A DNA stretch of 64,000 nucleotides from Massilia sp. Root351 (GTDB taxonomy: Bacteria; Pseudomonadota; Gammaproteobacteria; Burkholderiales; Burkholderiaceae_D): positions 81,708-145,707 of the forward strand of contig NZ_LMDJ01000007.1 of assembly GCF_001425045.1 (NCBI RefSeq), read 5' to 3'. The position numbers and the translations under genes were made by a program. The notes below the pieces were generated by a model. The model saw only the letters and a list, made by a program, of their open reading frames with translations, had not been told where the DNA came from and did no database searches. Shown one piece after another: positions 17,685 through 27,000 of this stretch. How positions within the stretch are numbered: the stretch's first letter is position 1; the number at the start of each line of letters is the position of its first letter.

Positions 17685-17966
17685 ATGAAACGGACACCGG
17701 AATTGCGGGGCAACGCTCCGTCCTTGTTGTTGGTTGAACTCGATCCCGTCACGGTGGTCGACGGCGAGCGCTTCGATGATACCTATCTGGCCGGCGACGT
17801 GGCCGCCGTCGGCAGCATGCGGGAATTCTGCCCGGCTTGCCGCCAGGGCCAGCTGCAGCTGGTGCCGCGCCAGGACAACGTCCGCATCGCCCACCTGTTC
17901 TGCTTCCACTGCACGCGCTGCTTCGGCGCCCTGTTCGAGGACGGCACGCCCGCATTGTGCGAATAG
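17685..17966 (+). CDS. small putative zinc-ribbon protein
   Basis: The product is 93 residues. Two CxxC pairs, CPAC and CFHC, about 30 residues apart (FCPACRQGQLQLVPRQDNVRIAHLFCFHCTRCF) make a zinc-ribbon-like knuckle in the C-terminal half. The ATG at 17685 has GAGGGG about 9 bases upstream; another ATG at 17676 is too close to that site. The product is soluble and acidic at the N-terminus, and no family is recognised. It sits between the OhrR-like gene and the HD-GYP gene, in the same direction as the latter. Its role is unknown; such ribbons usually bind metal, nucleic acid or protein. Confidence 0.65.
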   Translation: MKRTPELRGNAPSLLLVELDPVTVVDGERFDDTYLAGDVAAVGSMREFCPACRQGQLQLVPRQDNVRIAHLFCFHCTRCFGALFEDGTPALCE

Positions 17967-17977
17967 CTTGCGCTCCC

Positions 17978-17986
17978 TGCTATGAT
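17978..17986 (+). promoter_or_regulatory. candidate extended -10 promoter for the HD-GYP gene
   Basis: TGC followed by TATGAT forms an extended -10 about 60 bases before the HD-GYP start, just past the zinc-ribbon stop. No good -35 lies at the right spacing, as is usual for extended -10 promoters. Confidence 0.35.
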
Positions 17987-18046
17987 GCTGGCTGGTAACT
18001 ATCGAGTCTACTCTCCAGCGCAGACAGCTTCTATGGGACGCAGTCC

Positions 18047-19144
18047 ATGAACGACAACAACAAGGCCATCCTCCTGATCGCCGACGCGGCGCCGGACAAC
18101 CTGCTGTGGCTGAGCGGCCTGCTGCAAGACCAGTACGAGGTCAAGCTGGCGGCCGACGGCCCGTCCGCGCTGCGCATTGCCCAGCAGGTGCCGCGCCCCG
18201 ACCTGGTGCTGCTGGACGCCCACCTGCCGGACCTGGACGGCTTCGCCGTGTGCCAGCAGCTCAAGCGCAACCCCGACACGGCCGGCCTGCCGCTGCTGCT
18301 GCTGGTGCCGCACGGCCGGCACGAGCTGGAGCAGCGCGGCCACTGCGACGGCGCGGCCGACGTCATCAGCCATCCGCTGATCGCCGAAACCGTGCTGGCC
18401 CGCGTGGCGCTGCAACTGCAGCTGAAGCGCTCGGCAGAACTGCTGGCCCACCAGCGCCTGCACCTGGAAGAGCTGGTGACGGAAACCACCACCGAACTGA
18501 CGATGATGGTGGACGCGGTGATCTGGGCGCTGGCCACGCTGGCGGAAACGCGCGACCGCGAAAGCGCCAACCACATCCACCGCGTGCAGCGCTATGTGGT
18601 GGCGCTGGCGCGCGAACTGCAGGACCACCCGCGCTTCGGGCATGAACTGAGCAAGCGCAATATCGATTTCCTGTACAAGGCCGCGCCGTTGCACGACATC
18701 GGCAAGGTCGGCATCCCGGACGCCATCCTGCTCAAGCCCGGCCGCCTCAGCGCCGAGGAATTCGAGCAGATGAAGCTGCATACCGTGTATGGCCGCGACG
18801 CCATTGCCGGGGTGGAGCAGCACCTGGGCTTTTCCAACGACTTCCTGCGCTTCGCGCGTGAAATCGCCTATTCGCACCAGGAGAAATACGACGGTTCCGG
18901 CTACCCGCAAGGCTTGGCCGGCGAAGCCATCCCGGTCTCGGCGCGCCTGATGGCGGTGGCCGATGTGTACGATGCGCTGATTTCCAAGCGGGTCTACAAG
19001 CCCGCGTTCACGCACGAAACGGCGATCGAACTGATACGCCAGGGCAGCGGCGAGCATTTCGATCCGGACGTGGTGGACGCGATGCTGATGGCGGAACAGC
19101 AATTCATGGCCATCGCGGCGGAATTCCAGGATCCGGTGCAATAA
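18047..19144 (+). CDS. receiver-HD-GYP response regulator (putative c-di-GMP phosphodiesterase)
   Basis: The product is 365 residues. The N-terminal receiver keeps D57 (DLVLLDAHLPDLDGF), but the conserved Thr/Ser is lost (LLLLVPHGR) and the conserved Lys is His (VISHPLIAE), so phosphorylation signalling may be weakened or altered. A coiled linker leads to the HD-GYP domain: H216-D217 in PLHDIGKVGIPD, then HQEKYDGSGYPQGLAGEAIPVSARLMAVADVYDAL. All usual HD-GYP metal and GYP residues appear present, so cyclic-di-GMP hydrolysis is likely. The CHASE-domain kinase encoded 100 bases downstream on the same strand is a plausible partner. Confidence 0.9.
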   Translation: MNDNNKAILLIADAAPDNLLWLSGLLQDQYEVKLAADGPSALRIAQQVPRPDLVLLDAHLPDLDGFAVCQQLKRNPDTAGLPLLLLVPHGRHELEQRGHCDGAADVISHPLIAETVLARVALQLQLKRSAELLAHQRLHLEELVTETTTELTMMVDAVIWALATLAETRDRESANHIHRVQRYVVALARELQDHPRFGHELSKRNIDFLYKAAPLHDIGKVGIPDAILLKPGRLSAEEFEQMKLHTVYGRDAIAGVEQHLGFSNDFLRFAREIAYSHQEKYDGSGYPQGLAGEAIPVSARLMAVADVYDALISKRVYKPAFTHETAIELIRQGSGEHFDPDVVDAMLMAEQQFMAIAAEFQDPVQ

Positions 19145-19189
19145 CTGTTGCTTGGATGTATAGCTTCTGTTTCTGTAGCGACATGGCTA

Positions 19190-19198
19190 TGCTATAGT
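19190..19198 (+). promoter_or_regulatory. candidate extended -10 promoter for the CHASE kinase gene
   Basis: TGC-TATAGT at 19190-19198 is a near-consensus extended -10 about 47 bases before the kinase ATG, in the gap after the HD-GYP gene. It suggests the kinase gene can be transcribed on its own. Confidence 0.4.
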
Positions 19199-19244
19199 CG
19201 ATTCAGCCCTGCGGCCAGGCTGGCGGCCGCACCCCTTGTCGAGC

Positions 19245-21260
19245 ATGGCCATGCATTTGCGCATCCACGGTTACCTGGCGTTCGTTGTCGGCATCTGCAT
19301 TACCGTGTGGGTGTGCCTGTTCGTGTCCGACGCCCAGCTGTCCAACTTGCGCACCACATTCCAGCGCGACACCGACAAGATCGCGCGCGACACCGCCGTC
19401 CGCCTGCAAACCTACTTCGACACCCTGCTCAGCATCAAAGGCATGTATGCCGTGCGCGGCGGCCAGGTCAGCCGCAGCGAGTTCAACCGCTACGTGCACG
19501 AGCTGCGCCTGGGCGAGCGCTATCCGGGCTTCCAGGCCATCCAGTTCGTGCGCCTGGTGCCGGCCGGGCGCCTGGCCGGTTTTGCCGACAGCGTGCAGGC
19601 CGACACCAGCTTGCTGCCGGACGGCTACCCGCAATTCAACATCCACCCGGCCGCCGTGCGCGACCTGCACTACATCATCGAATACAACGAGCCCATGGTG
19701 GGCAACGAGAACGCCTTCGGCCTTGACCTGGGGGCGCTGCCGCCGCACCGGCGCGCGCTGGAGATGGGGCGCGACAGCGGGCAGATCATCGCCACCGAGC
19801 GCATCACGCTGGTGCAGGATGCCAGCGGCCAGCCCGGCTTCGTGGCGCGCGCGCCGATCTACCGCAACGGCCCGCTCGAGACGGTGGAGCAGCGCCGCGC
19901 CGCGCTGATCGGCTTTGTCGCCATCGTGTTCCGGGTCAACAACCTGATGCGCGAGGTGATCGACACGCCGCTGCTGGGCCATATGTCGATCCAGATCCAC
20001 GACGGCGGCTACCTGCGCGACGACAGCGTGTTGCCGCGCAATATGGACACGCTGATGTACGACAGCGCCGGCAAGATCGGCAGCGGCGAACGGGCCTTGG
20101 CCTTGCCAGGGCTGAACACCAAGGCCAGCCTCAACGTGGGCGAGCGGCGCTGGCTGATGGAGTTCAGCGGCCATGAAGGCACGCGCTACAGCACCGGCCA
20201 CTTCCGGGTCGGCATGATCGCCGCTGCCGGCACCCTGATCAGCGCGCTGATTGCGCTGCTGCTGATGGTGTCACAGCGCAACAGCGCGCTGGCCGAGCAG
20301 CTGCGGCGCGACATCGCCGAGCGCCAGAAGACCGAAGCGGCACTGGTGCACACCCAGCATGGGCTGGAGCGCAGCCTGGACGAGCTGGCCGCGCAGAAGG
20401 CCAACGCCGAGCTGGCGCACCGCGACCTGACACTGGTGCTGGCCACGCTGAAGCAGGCGCAGGCCAATTTGATCACGTCCGAAAAGATGGCGTCGCTGGG
20501 CGCGCTGGTGGCCGGCATCGCGCACGAGCTGAACACGCCCATCGGCAACAGCCTGCTGACGGCCACCGCGCTGAGCGACATGGTGGCCGACTTCGACCGC
20601 AAGCTGGCCGACGGCGGCATCAAGCGGTCGGCGCTGGACGCCCACCTGCGCGATGCGCGCACCGCCTGCGCCATCATCGCCGGTTCGCTGGGCCGGGCGG
20701 CCGAGCTGATCACCTCGTTCAAGCAGGTGGCGGTGGACCAGAGCAGCGGCCAGCGGCGCCGCTTCCGGCTGGCCGGCGTGGCGGGCGACGTGCTGGCCAC
20801 CTACGCGGCGCAGCTGCGGCGCGCCAGCTGCGAGGTGTTGCTGGACGTGCCGGAGGAGCTGGAGTTCGATTCCTATCCGGGCAGCGTGAGCCAGGTGCTG
20901 AGCAACCTGATCAACAATGCCATGCTGCACGCGTTCGAAGGCCGCAACAGCGGCACCATCCGGCTGCGCGCCGAGGCGCTGGAGGGGGCACAGGTGCAGA
21001 TCGAATTCAGCGACAATGGCGTGGGCATGTCGGCGCGCACGCTGCACCAGATTTTCGATCCCTTCTTCACCACCAAGATGGGGCAGGGCGGTTCCGGGCT
21101 GGGGATGAACATCGTGTACAACATCGTCACCGGCGTGTTGCACGGGACGATTGCGATCCAGTCCGAGCCCGGCCTGGGCACCACCGTGACGCTGGTGCTG
21201 CCGCTGGCGGTGCCGGCCCGGGACGGCGAGGAGGAAAGCAGCGCGGCGGCCCGCCTGTAG
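19245..21260 (+). CDS. CHASE-domain sensor histidine kinase
   Basis: The product is 671 residues. One N-terminal membrane helix (HGYLAFVVGICITVWVCLFV) is followed by a periplasmic CHASE domain with YPGFQAIQFVRLVP and FNIHPA-AVRDLHYIIEYNEPM. A second helix (MIAAAGTLISALIALLLMV) leads to a coiled coil and HisKA with H427 in LVAGIAHELNTPIGNSLL. The HATPase has NLINNAMLHAFEG, FSDNGVGM and GGSGLGMNIVYNIV. CHASE domains bind small extracellular ligands, but the ligand is unknown. There is no receiver, so it needs a separate regulator; the preceding HD-GYP response regulator is the obvious candidate. The ATG at 19245 is chosen over TTG 19236; ATG 19251 is equally possible. No strong ribosome-binding site is visible. 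Confidence 0.88.
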   Translation: MAMHLRIHGYLAFVVGICITVWVCLFVSDAQLSNLRTTFQRDTDKIARDTAVRLQTYFDTLLSIKGMYAVRGGQVSRSEFNRYVHELRLGERYPGFQAIQFVRLVPAGRLAGFADSVQADTSLLPDGYPQFNIHPAAVRDLHYIIEYNEPMVGNENAFGLDLGALPPHRRALEMGRDSGQIIATERITLVQDASGQPGFVARAPIYRNGPLETVEQRRAALIGFVAIVFRVNNLMREVIDTPLLGHMSIQIHDGGYLRDDSVLPRNMDTLMYDSAGKIGSGERALALPGLNTKASLNVGERRWLMEFSGHEGTRYSTGHFRVGMIAAAGTLISALIALLLMVSQRNSALAEQLRRDIAERQKTEAALVHTQHGLERSLDELAAQKANAELAHRDLTLVLATLKQAQANLITSEKMASLGALVAGIAHELNTPIGNSLLTATALSDMVADFDRKLADGGIKRSALDAHLRDARTACAIIAGSLGRAAELITSFKQVAVDQSSGQRRRFRLAGVAGDVLATYAAQLRRASCEVLLDVPEELEFDSYPGSVSQVLSNLINNAMLHAFEGRNSGTIRLRAEALEGAQVQIEFSDNGVGMSARTLHQIFDPFFTTKMGQGGSGLGMNIVYNIVTGVLHGTIAIQSEPGLGTTVTLVLPLAVPARDGEEESSAAARL

Positions 21261-21267
21261 CTGGTGC

Positions 21268-22083
21268 TCAGGCGTAGCGCGCGCGCAGCAGCTGCAGCAT
21301 GGCCAGGTTCAGCTGCCACTGGTCGACAGTAGGCTGGCCGGTGTAGGGCAGCGTTTGCAGATAGGGCGCCGGGCCGAATTCCGGCGTCATGGTCAGCACG
21401 CCGGCGCCGGCGGCGCGGCGCAGTTCCACGATGCGGTCCCACCACTGCAGGTGCGCCTGCAGCGCATCCGCCGCCTCCGGCGCGCGGAAGTCCGCCACCT
21501 GCGGCCCTTGCGCATGGCCCACGCGGGCATGGATGTGGCGCACATGCGGCAGGGTGGCGGCCAGCGTTTCCGGCTGGTCTTCCAGCAGCGATTCGCAGGC
21601 GCAGCACCAGTGCGACAGGTCCGCCGTCAACTGCAACTGCGGCAGCTTGTCCAGATAGGGTAGCAGCAGCATCGGATGCCCGCTGAAACGGCTGCGGTGG
21701 ATTTCATGCACGATGGGCACGCCGTGCTCCAGCGAGATGGCGTCGGCCAGCGCAATCAGTTCCAGGTTCTGCGCCGGGCTGTAGAAGTCCTTGCCGGTGT
21801 GGCTGTTGACCAGCACCGGGCGCGCGGCGCAGGCGTTGTGCAGCAGTTCGGCCAGCGCCTTTTTGTGCGCCCCGAACTGCGGGTGGAACACGGTTTCCCA
21901 CTGCTGCGCAATCAGCGCCAGGCCGGCCTCGGCAATGCGGCGCGTCCAGTCGCCGCGCGCGGCGCCGTCCAGCGGCAGCGACATCTCGATGCCGTCGAAG
22001 CCGGCCGCTTGCACCTTGTCGATGAAGGCCTGCGGCGCCAGCCCGTTGCTGCCCCAGTGCGGGGCGAAAATCTTGATCTGCAT
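21268..22083 (-). CDS. sugar phosphate isomerase/epimerase family (TIM barrel)
   Basis: The product is 271 residues. MQIKIFAPHWGSNGLAPQAFIDKVQAAGFDGIEMSLP is the first beta-alpha unit of the xylose-isomerase-like TIM barrel. Metal-binding acids and histidines of the family fit VLVNSHTGKDFYS, PIVHEIHRSRFSG, LTADLSHWCC, RHIHARVGHAQG and TMTPEFGP. The substrate is probably a sugar or inositol-type metabolite, but this cannot be assigned. The gene starts 13 bases after the phytanoyl-CoA dioxygenase-type gene, so both are likely one transcript controlled by the divergent LysR regulator. Confidence 0.85.
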   Translation of the reverse strand: MQIKIFAPHWGSNGLAPQAFIDKVQAAGFDGIEMSLPLDGAARGDWTRRIAEAGLALIAQQWETVFHPQFGAHKKALAELLHNACAARPVLVNSHTGKDFYSPAQNLELIALADAISLEHGVPIVHEIHRSRFSGHPMLLLPYLDKLPQLQLTADLSHWCCACESLLEDQPETLAATLPHVRHIHARVGHAQGPQVADFRAPEAADALQAHLQWWDRIVELRRAAGAGVLTMTPEFGPAPYLQTLPYTGQPTVDQWQLNLAMLQLLRARYA

Positions 22084-22096
22084 GTGGTTTTGCCTG

Positions 22097-22936
22097 TCAG
22101 ATGAAGCCGCGCACCGGGAAATCGGCGCCGCGCTGTATCCAGTTCTGCGGCGAGTATGCGGTGCGCGCGTCGGTGGCGTGCAGCGTGTAGGCGTGGCGCG
22201 ACACCGGCGAGCGGTTGGGCGCGCTGTAGTGCGGCAGCAGGCCGTGGAAGCACACCAGGCTGCCGGCCTGGCATTCCAGCGGCACGGCGGTGGAGTCGTC
22301 CGGCCACGGCATGGCGTCCAGCTTCTCGACGCGGATATGGTCGCCATTGCGCACGAAGCGCTCGCGCAGCGGCGTGCGGTGGCCGCCCGGCTCGGCCCAC
22401 AGGCAGCCGTTGTCCAGGGTGGCGTCCTCCAGCGCGAACCAGAACGTGGTCACGCTGATGGGCGTGGTGTCGAAATAAGTGGCGTCCTGGTGCCAGCGCA
22501 CTTCGCCGCCGATGCCCGGCTGCTTGAAGATGTACATCGACTGCCACACCTGCGCCTCGGCCAGGCCCAGGTCGCGCGCCACGGCCGCCAGTTTCGGGTC
22601 GGCCGAGAAGGCGCGGAACACCGGGTCCAGGTCGTGCATGGCGTGGCCGATCTTGTTGATCGACAGCTCCTTGGCCTGCTTCAGCTGGCCGTCCGGGCCG
22701 AAGGCTTCTTCCTCGAAGAAGCAGCGGATGGTGTTGTCCGAACGCAGGAAGTACTCGTCGGCCTTCTGCTCCTGGTCCTTGGTGGTGAAGATGCCCTGCG
22801 CCACGGTTGGATCGAATTCGTTGACAATGCTGGCGGCGCGTTCGCGCAGCGCGGCGATCTCGTCCAGGCGCTTGAAACCGGGCAGGACGATGTAGCCATC
22901 GCGCTCGTATTGCTGTTTTTGTGCTTCGGTCAACAT
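22097..22936 (-). CDS. phytanoyl-CoA dioxygenase (PhyH) family protein
   Basis: The product is 279 residues. It is a double-stranded beta-helix 2OG-Fe(II) oxygenase: the HxD iron motif is in GGEVRWHQDATYFDTTP, the distal His is likely in SRHAYTLHA, and the co-substrate region is in GSLVCFHGLLPHYS. The ATG at 22936 has GGAG 9 bases upstream; an upstream ATG at 22981 is less well led. It should hydroxylate a small molecule; genome neighbours (TIM-barrel isomerase and LysR regulator) suggest catabolism of a sugar-like or opine-like compound. Divergent from the LysR gene across about 120 bases. Confidence 0.88.
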   Translation of the reverse strand: MLTEAQKQQYERDGYIVLPGFKRLDEIAALRERAASIVNEFDPTVAQGIFTTKDQEQKADEYFLRSDNTIRCFFEEEAFGPDGQLKQAKELSINKIGHAMHDLDPVFRAFSADPKLAAVARDLGLAEAQVWQSMYIFKQPGIGGEVRWHQDATYFDTTPISVTTFWFALEDATLDNGCLWAEPGGHRTPLRERFVRNGDHIRVEKLDAMPWPDDSTAVPLECQAGSLVCFHGLLPHYSAPNRSPVSRHAYTLHATDARTAYSPQNWIQRGADFPVRGFI

Positions 22937-23025
22937 GGCGGGGAACTCCGGAAGGATAGGATGGGAATAGGGAACAGCCATTGTACGGTCGCCCCGGCAG
23001 CGTCACAATCCGCAAACGGTTGACA

Positions 23026-23050
23026 CATTGTCGCTAAAATGGAGACAATG
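23026..23050. promoter_or_regulatory. LysR-type operator (perfect 7-bp palindrome, 11-bp spacer)
   Basis: CATTGTC (23026-23032) and GACAATG (23044-23050) are exact inverted repeats with 11 intervening bases. This satisfies the T-N11-A architecture of LysR-type binding sites. It overlaps the 5' end of the lysR transcript region just before its start codon, and is about 90 bases from the divergent dioxygenase start. It suits autorepression plus control of the operon. Confidence 0.65.
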
Positions 23051-23054
23051 CGCC

Positions 23055-23984
23055 ATGGACCAGCTCAGGGCAATGGAAATATTCGTCGAAGTGGCGCGGC
23101 TGCGCAGCTTCAGCGCGGCCGGCCGCCGGCTGGGGCTGACGCGCGCCATGGTGAGCAAGCACATCATGCAACTGGAGGACAAGCTGCAGGCGCGGCTGCT
23201 GCACCGCTCGACCCGCGAGGTGAGCCTGACCGACATCGGCCAGGCTTACCTGGCGCCGTGCATGGCCACGGTGGCCCAGGCGCAGGAGGCGGCGCATGTG
23301 GTTACCGGCGTGCGCGAGGCCGGCGGCGAACTGGCCGGGCCGCTGCGCATCCAGGCCCCGTCCAGCTTCGGCAGCGCCTGGCTGGCGGACGCCGTGGCCC
23401 GCTTCAGCCTGCCGCATCCGCGCCTCACGCCGCTGCTCTACGTGGACGACGCGCTGCTCGACCCCATCGAGCACGGCTTCGACCTGACGATACGGGTGGG
23501 CGGCATTCCGGACAGCCGCGCGCTGTCGCTGCGCCCGCTGGCGCCGTGCAAGGGCGTGCTGTGCGCCAGCCCGGCCTATCTGGCGCGCGCCGGCCGGCCG
23601 GCCGTGCCGGAAGACCTGGCGCAGCACCAGTGCCTGCACTTCAGCCACCTGACCGACGGCGCCACCTGGCATTTCGCGAAAGGGGAGGAGCGCCGCGCCG
23701 TGCGCATCAACGCCGCCTTCACCGCCAACAACGGCCTGGTGCTGCACCAGGCCGCGCTGCGCGGCCTCGGCATCGTCTACAGCACCACCTTCCTGGCGTG
23801 CGAAGCGCTGCTGTACGGCACCCTGGTGCCGGTGCTGGAGGACTGGGAACTGCCGCTCAACTACCTCAGCGCCCTGTATCCCGCCAGCCGCCAGCCGTCG
23901 CCGAGGGTGCGCGCGCTGATCGATTTCCTGGTGGCGGAGTACCAGCCGGTACCGCCGTGGGACAAGGCCTTGCTGGCCGCCTGA
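23055..23984 (+). CDS. LysR family transcriptional regulator
   Basis: The product is 309 residues. The N-terminal helix-turn-helix MEIFVEVARLRSFSAAGRRLGLTRAMVSKHIMQLEDKLQARLLHRSTREVSLTDIGQAYL is classic LysR. The C-terminal effector domain starts at LAGPLRIQAPSSFGSAWLADAVARF. The sequence is closest in style to the DsdA/AaeR/LeuO-like subgroup with LHRSTREV. The ATG at 23055 follows GGAG at 10 bases. It is transcribed divergently from the PhyH/isomerase pair with a shared palindrome, so it most likely regulates that pair in response to its substrate or product. Confidence 0.9.
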   Translation: MDQLRAMEIFVEVARLRSFSAAGRRLGLTRAMVSKHIMQLEDKLQARLLHRSTREVSLTDIGQAYLAPCMATVAQAQEAAHVVTGVREAGGELAGPLRIQAPSSFGSAWLADAVARFSLPHPRLTPLLYVDDALLDPIEHGFDLTIRVGGIPDSRALSLRPLAPCKGVLCASPAYLARAGRPAVPEDLAQHQCLHFSHLTDGATWHFAKGEERRAVRINAAFTANNGLVLHQAALRGLGIVYSTTFLACEALLYGTLVPVLEDWELPLNYLSALYPASRQPSPRVRALIDFLVAEYQPVPPWDKALLAA

Positions 23985-24007
23985 GCCAATTCAGGCCAGG
24001 CAAACCA

Positions 24008-27000
24008 TCACAGCAGTTCCCACAGCTGCCTGAACTCGGCGCGCTCCAGCATGGCGTGCAAGCGTGTGGCCAGGTCGGGGGCGCTGGCGGCCAGCTGGCC
24101 GGTCAGGCGTTCGATGCGGGCCGGGTCGAGGTCGGCCACGGCTTGCTTCAGCGCGCTGCGCAGCTCGTCCGGCAGCGGCGCCAGGTCCGCAGCGAGCAGC
24201 GGCGCGTGCGCCGCGGCGGCCGAGGCGGACAGCGGCTCGCGCAGGAAATGCAGGCCGAGCTGCAGTTCCAGCATGGCGAACAGGTCGTCCTGCTCCAGCG
24301 GCTTGCGCAGGAAATCGTCGGCGCCCGACTGCAGCGCTTCGCGGCGCTCTTCCTCGAAGGCGCTGGCGGTCAGGATCACGATGCGCGGCTGCTTCAGGCC
24401 GGGCTGCTCGCGCACCTGGCGCGTCACTTCCAGCCCGTCCATGTTCGGCATGCGCCAGTCCAGCAGCACCAGGTCCGGCTGCAGCGCCAGGATGCGCTGC
24501 AGGCCTTCCACCCCGTCGCGCGCTTCGTGCAGGGCGAAGCCGAGCGGCGCGAGCAGGGTGTGCAGCAGCTGGCGGCCGTCGGCGTTGTCGTCCACCACCA
24601 GGATGGTCTTGCCGCGCTCGGATGCCGGCAAGCCTGCCACCCGGTCGCGCGCCTGCGCCGGCGACAGCGCGCCGGGCCGCTGGCGTACCGTCAGCGCGAA
24701 GCTGAAGGTGGAGCCGGCCCCGGGCGATGACTGCAATTGCAGGTCGCCGCCCATCAGTTGCACGAACTCGCGGCTGATGGTCAGGCCCAGGCCGGTGCCG
24801 GCCTGGCTGGTGGCGCTGCCGGCCTGGATGAAGGGCTGGAAGATGCGGTGCCGGTCGTCCTCGGCGATGCCGGGGCCGGTGTCCACCACGGCGAAGCGCA
24901 GCCGCACCGTGTCGCCTTCGGCGGCGCTGCCGCGCACCGACAGCGTGACCTTGCCGTGCTCGGTGAACTTGACGGCGTTGGAGAGCAGGTTGAGCAGCAC
25001 CTGGCGCAGCTTGGGGCCGTCCGCGAGGATCACCTGCGGCACGCCGGCTGCTTCCAGCTTGAGTGCGATGCCGTGCTGGGCGGCGCGCAGGCGCAGCATG
25101 CCCAGCACCGAATCGAACAGGCTGTGCAGATCGACCGGCAGCAGCTGCAGTTCGGTGCGGCCGGATTCGATTTTCGACAGTTCCAGGATGTCGTTGATGA
25201 GCGTAAGCAGGTGGTGGCCGGAGCGGTTGATCATGGCCAGCTGCTCCTTTTGCGGCTCGCCTACGTCCCTGTCGTTCTGCAGCAATTGCGAGAAGCCGAT
25301 GACGGCGTTGAGCGGGGTGCGCAGTTCGTGGCTCATATTGGACAGGAACACGCTTTTGGCATGGCTGGCGGCCTCGGCGCGGCTGAGCGCCACCGACAGT
25401 TCGGCGGTGCGTTCGCGCACCAGTTCCTCCAGGTGGGCGCGGTGGCGGCGCAGCTCGTCTTCGGCTTGCTTGCGCTCGGTGATGTCTTCCACGCAGCCTT
25501 CGATGTAGGCCAGCTGCCCGGTATCGGGGTCGGCAACGGGGCGCGCCACCACATTGACGTACATTTCCTTGCCGTCGCCGGGACGGCGCATCAGCACGGC
25601 GGTGCGGCGTGAAATGCCGCCGTCGCGTTCCATGTCTGCCTGCCAGCGCAGGCGGCTGGCGGGGTCGGCGTACAGGTCGAGCACGTTCTGGCTGCGCACC
25701 TGCTCGCGGCGCTGCACGCCCAGCAGGCGCATGCCGGCGTCGTTGATTTCGTCCAGCATGCCGTCGCGGTTGGTGCGGAACAGCGGGATGGGCACGTCTT
25801 CGTACAGGTTGCGGTAGCGCCGCTCGCTTTGCTCGAGCGCCCGTTCGCGCGCGGCCAGCTGGTCGGCCATGGCGTGCAGCTGGTCGAAGGAGTTTTGCAG
25901 CCGTCCGGCCATGTTGTTGAAGGCCTGCCCCAGCTCGCCCAGCTCGGCCAGCCGGCTGACCGGCACGCGCTGGCTGAGGTCGCCCGCCGCCATGGCGCCG
26001 CTGGCGCGCGCGATGCGGCGGATGGGCGCCGTCACCATGGCCGACAGCAGGCTGGCGGCCACCAGCGACAGCAGCAGGGCCACCGCCACCACCATGGCGG
26101 ACTGGCTGTTGCCGGCGCGGACGCCGTCCTGGTACCACGCTTGCGGCATGGCGGTGAGCAGCAGCCAGTCGTGGCCGCCGTTGCGGTCCAGGTAGGGCGT
26201 GGCCTGCAGCAGCCAGCGTTCGCGCGACAGCGGCTTGCTGGTCAGCACGTCAAAGTCCAGCTGCAGCGGCGCCTGGATGGCCATGTAACTGCCGGCGCGC
26301 GTGAGCAGCGCTTGCAGCGCGGCCTGCGCCACCGGGTCGGCGGCGCCGCCGGCCTGCTGCGCGGCAGGCCGGGAGCGCGCCACCACGCGTCCCAGCCGGT
26401 CGATGACGATGGCGCGGCCATGGCCAGCCAGCGGCAGGCCTTGCAGCATGCCGGCCAGCTGGGCCGCGTCGGCAGGCTCGCGCGCCGGGGCCGGGCTGCC
26501 GGCGGCCTGGCGCGCGGCCAGGTAGTCGTCCAGCCGCAAGTTGATGTTGTCGGCGATTTCCTGGTGCAGGCGCGTGGCCAGCTTGTCGGCCGAGGTTTCC
26601 GCGCTGCGCAGCGTGAGGAAGGCGGTGGCGCCCACCAGCAGCAGGACCAGTGCGATGAAAGGCGCAGCCAGCAGGGCCGGGATGGGCACGCCGCCGTCGC
26701 CGGCGCCGTCCGCTTGGCCGCCGGTAGCCGCGCCGGCCCAGCGCCATGCCGGCTGGCCGAAGGCGCGTTCCTGCACATGGCGCGGCACGTCGGCCCAGAA
26801 CATGCCGCAGCGCCGCGCCAGCGGCAGTGCCAGCAGCATGGCGAAGGGCGCCAGGGCCCAGGTGACCAGGGTGGTGAACGCCAGCGCCGGGGTCACGCTG
26901 CGGTAGGCCAGCTCGGGCGTGAACTGGGGCGAGGTGATGTAGCCCCACAGCAGCGGTTCGATGGCCATGAAGGCCAGCACGAACAGCGCGTACCAGCCCC

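Noticed and set aside
23020..23040. TTGACA and TAAAAT as a promoter for the LysR gene
   Set aside because: They are only 9 bases apart, too close for a sigma-70 promoter; the TTGACA may still serve with a different -10.
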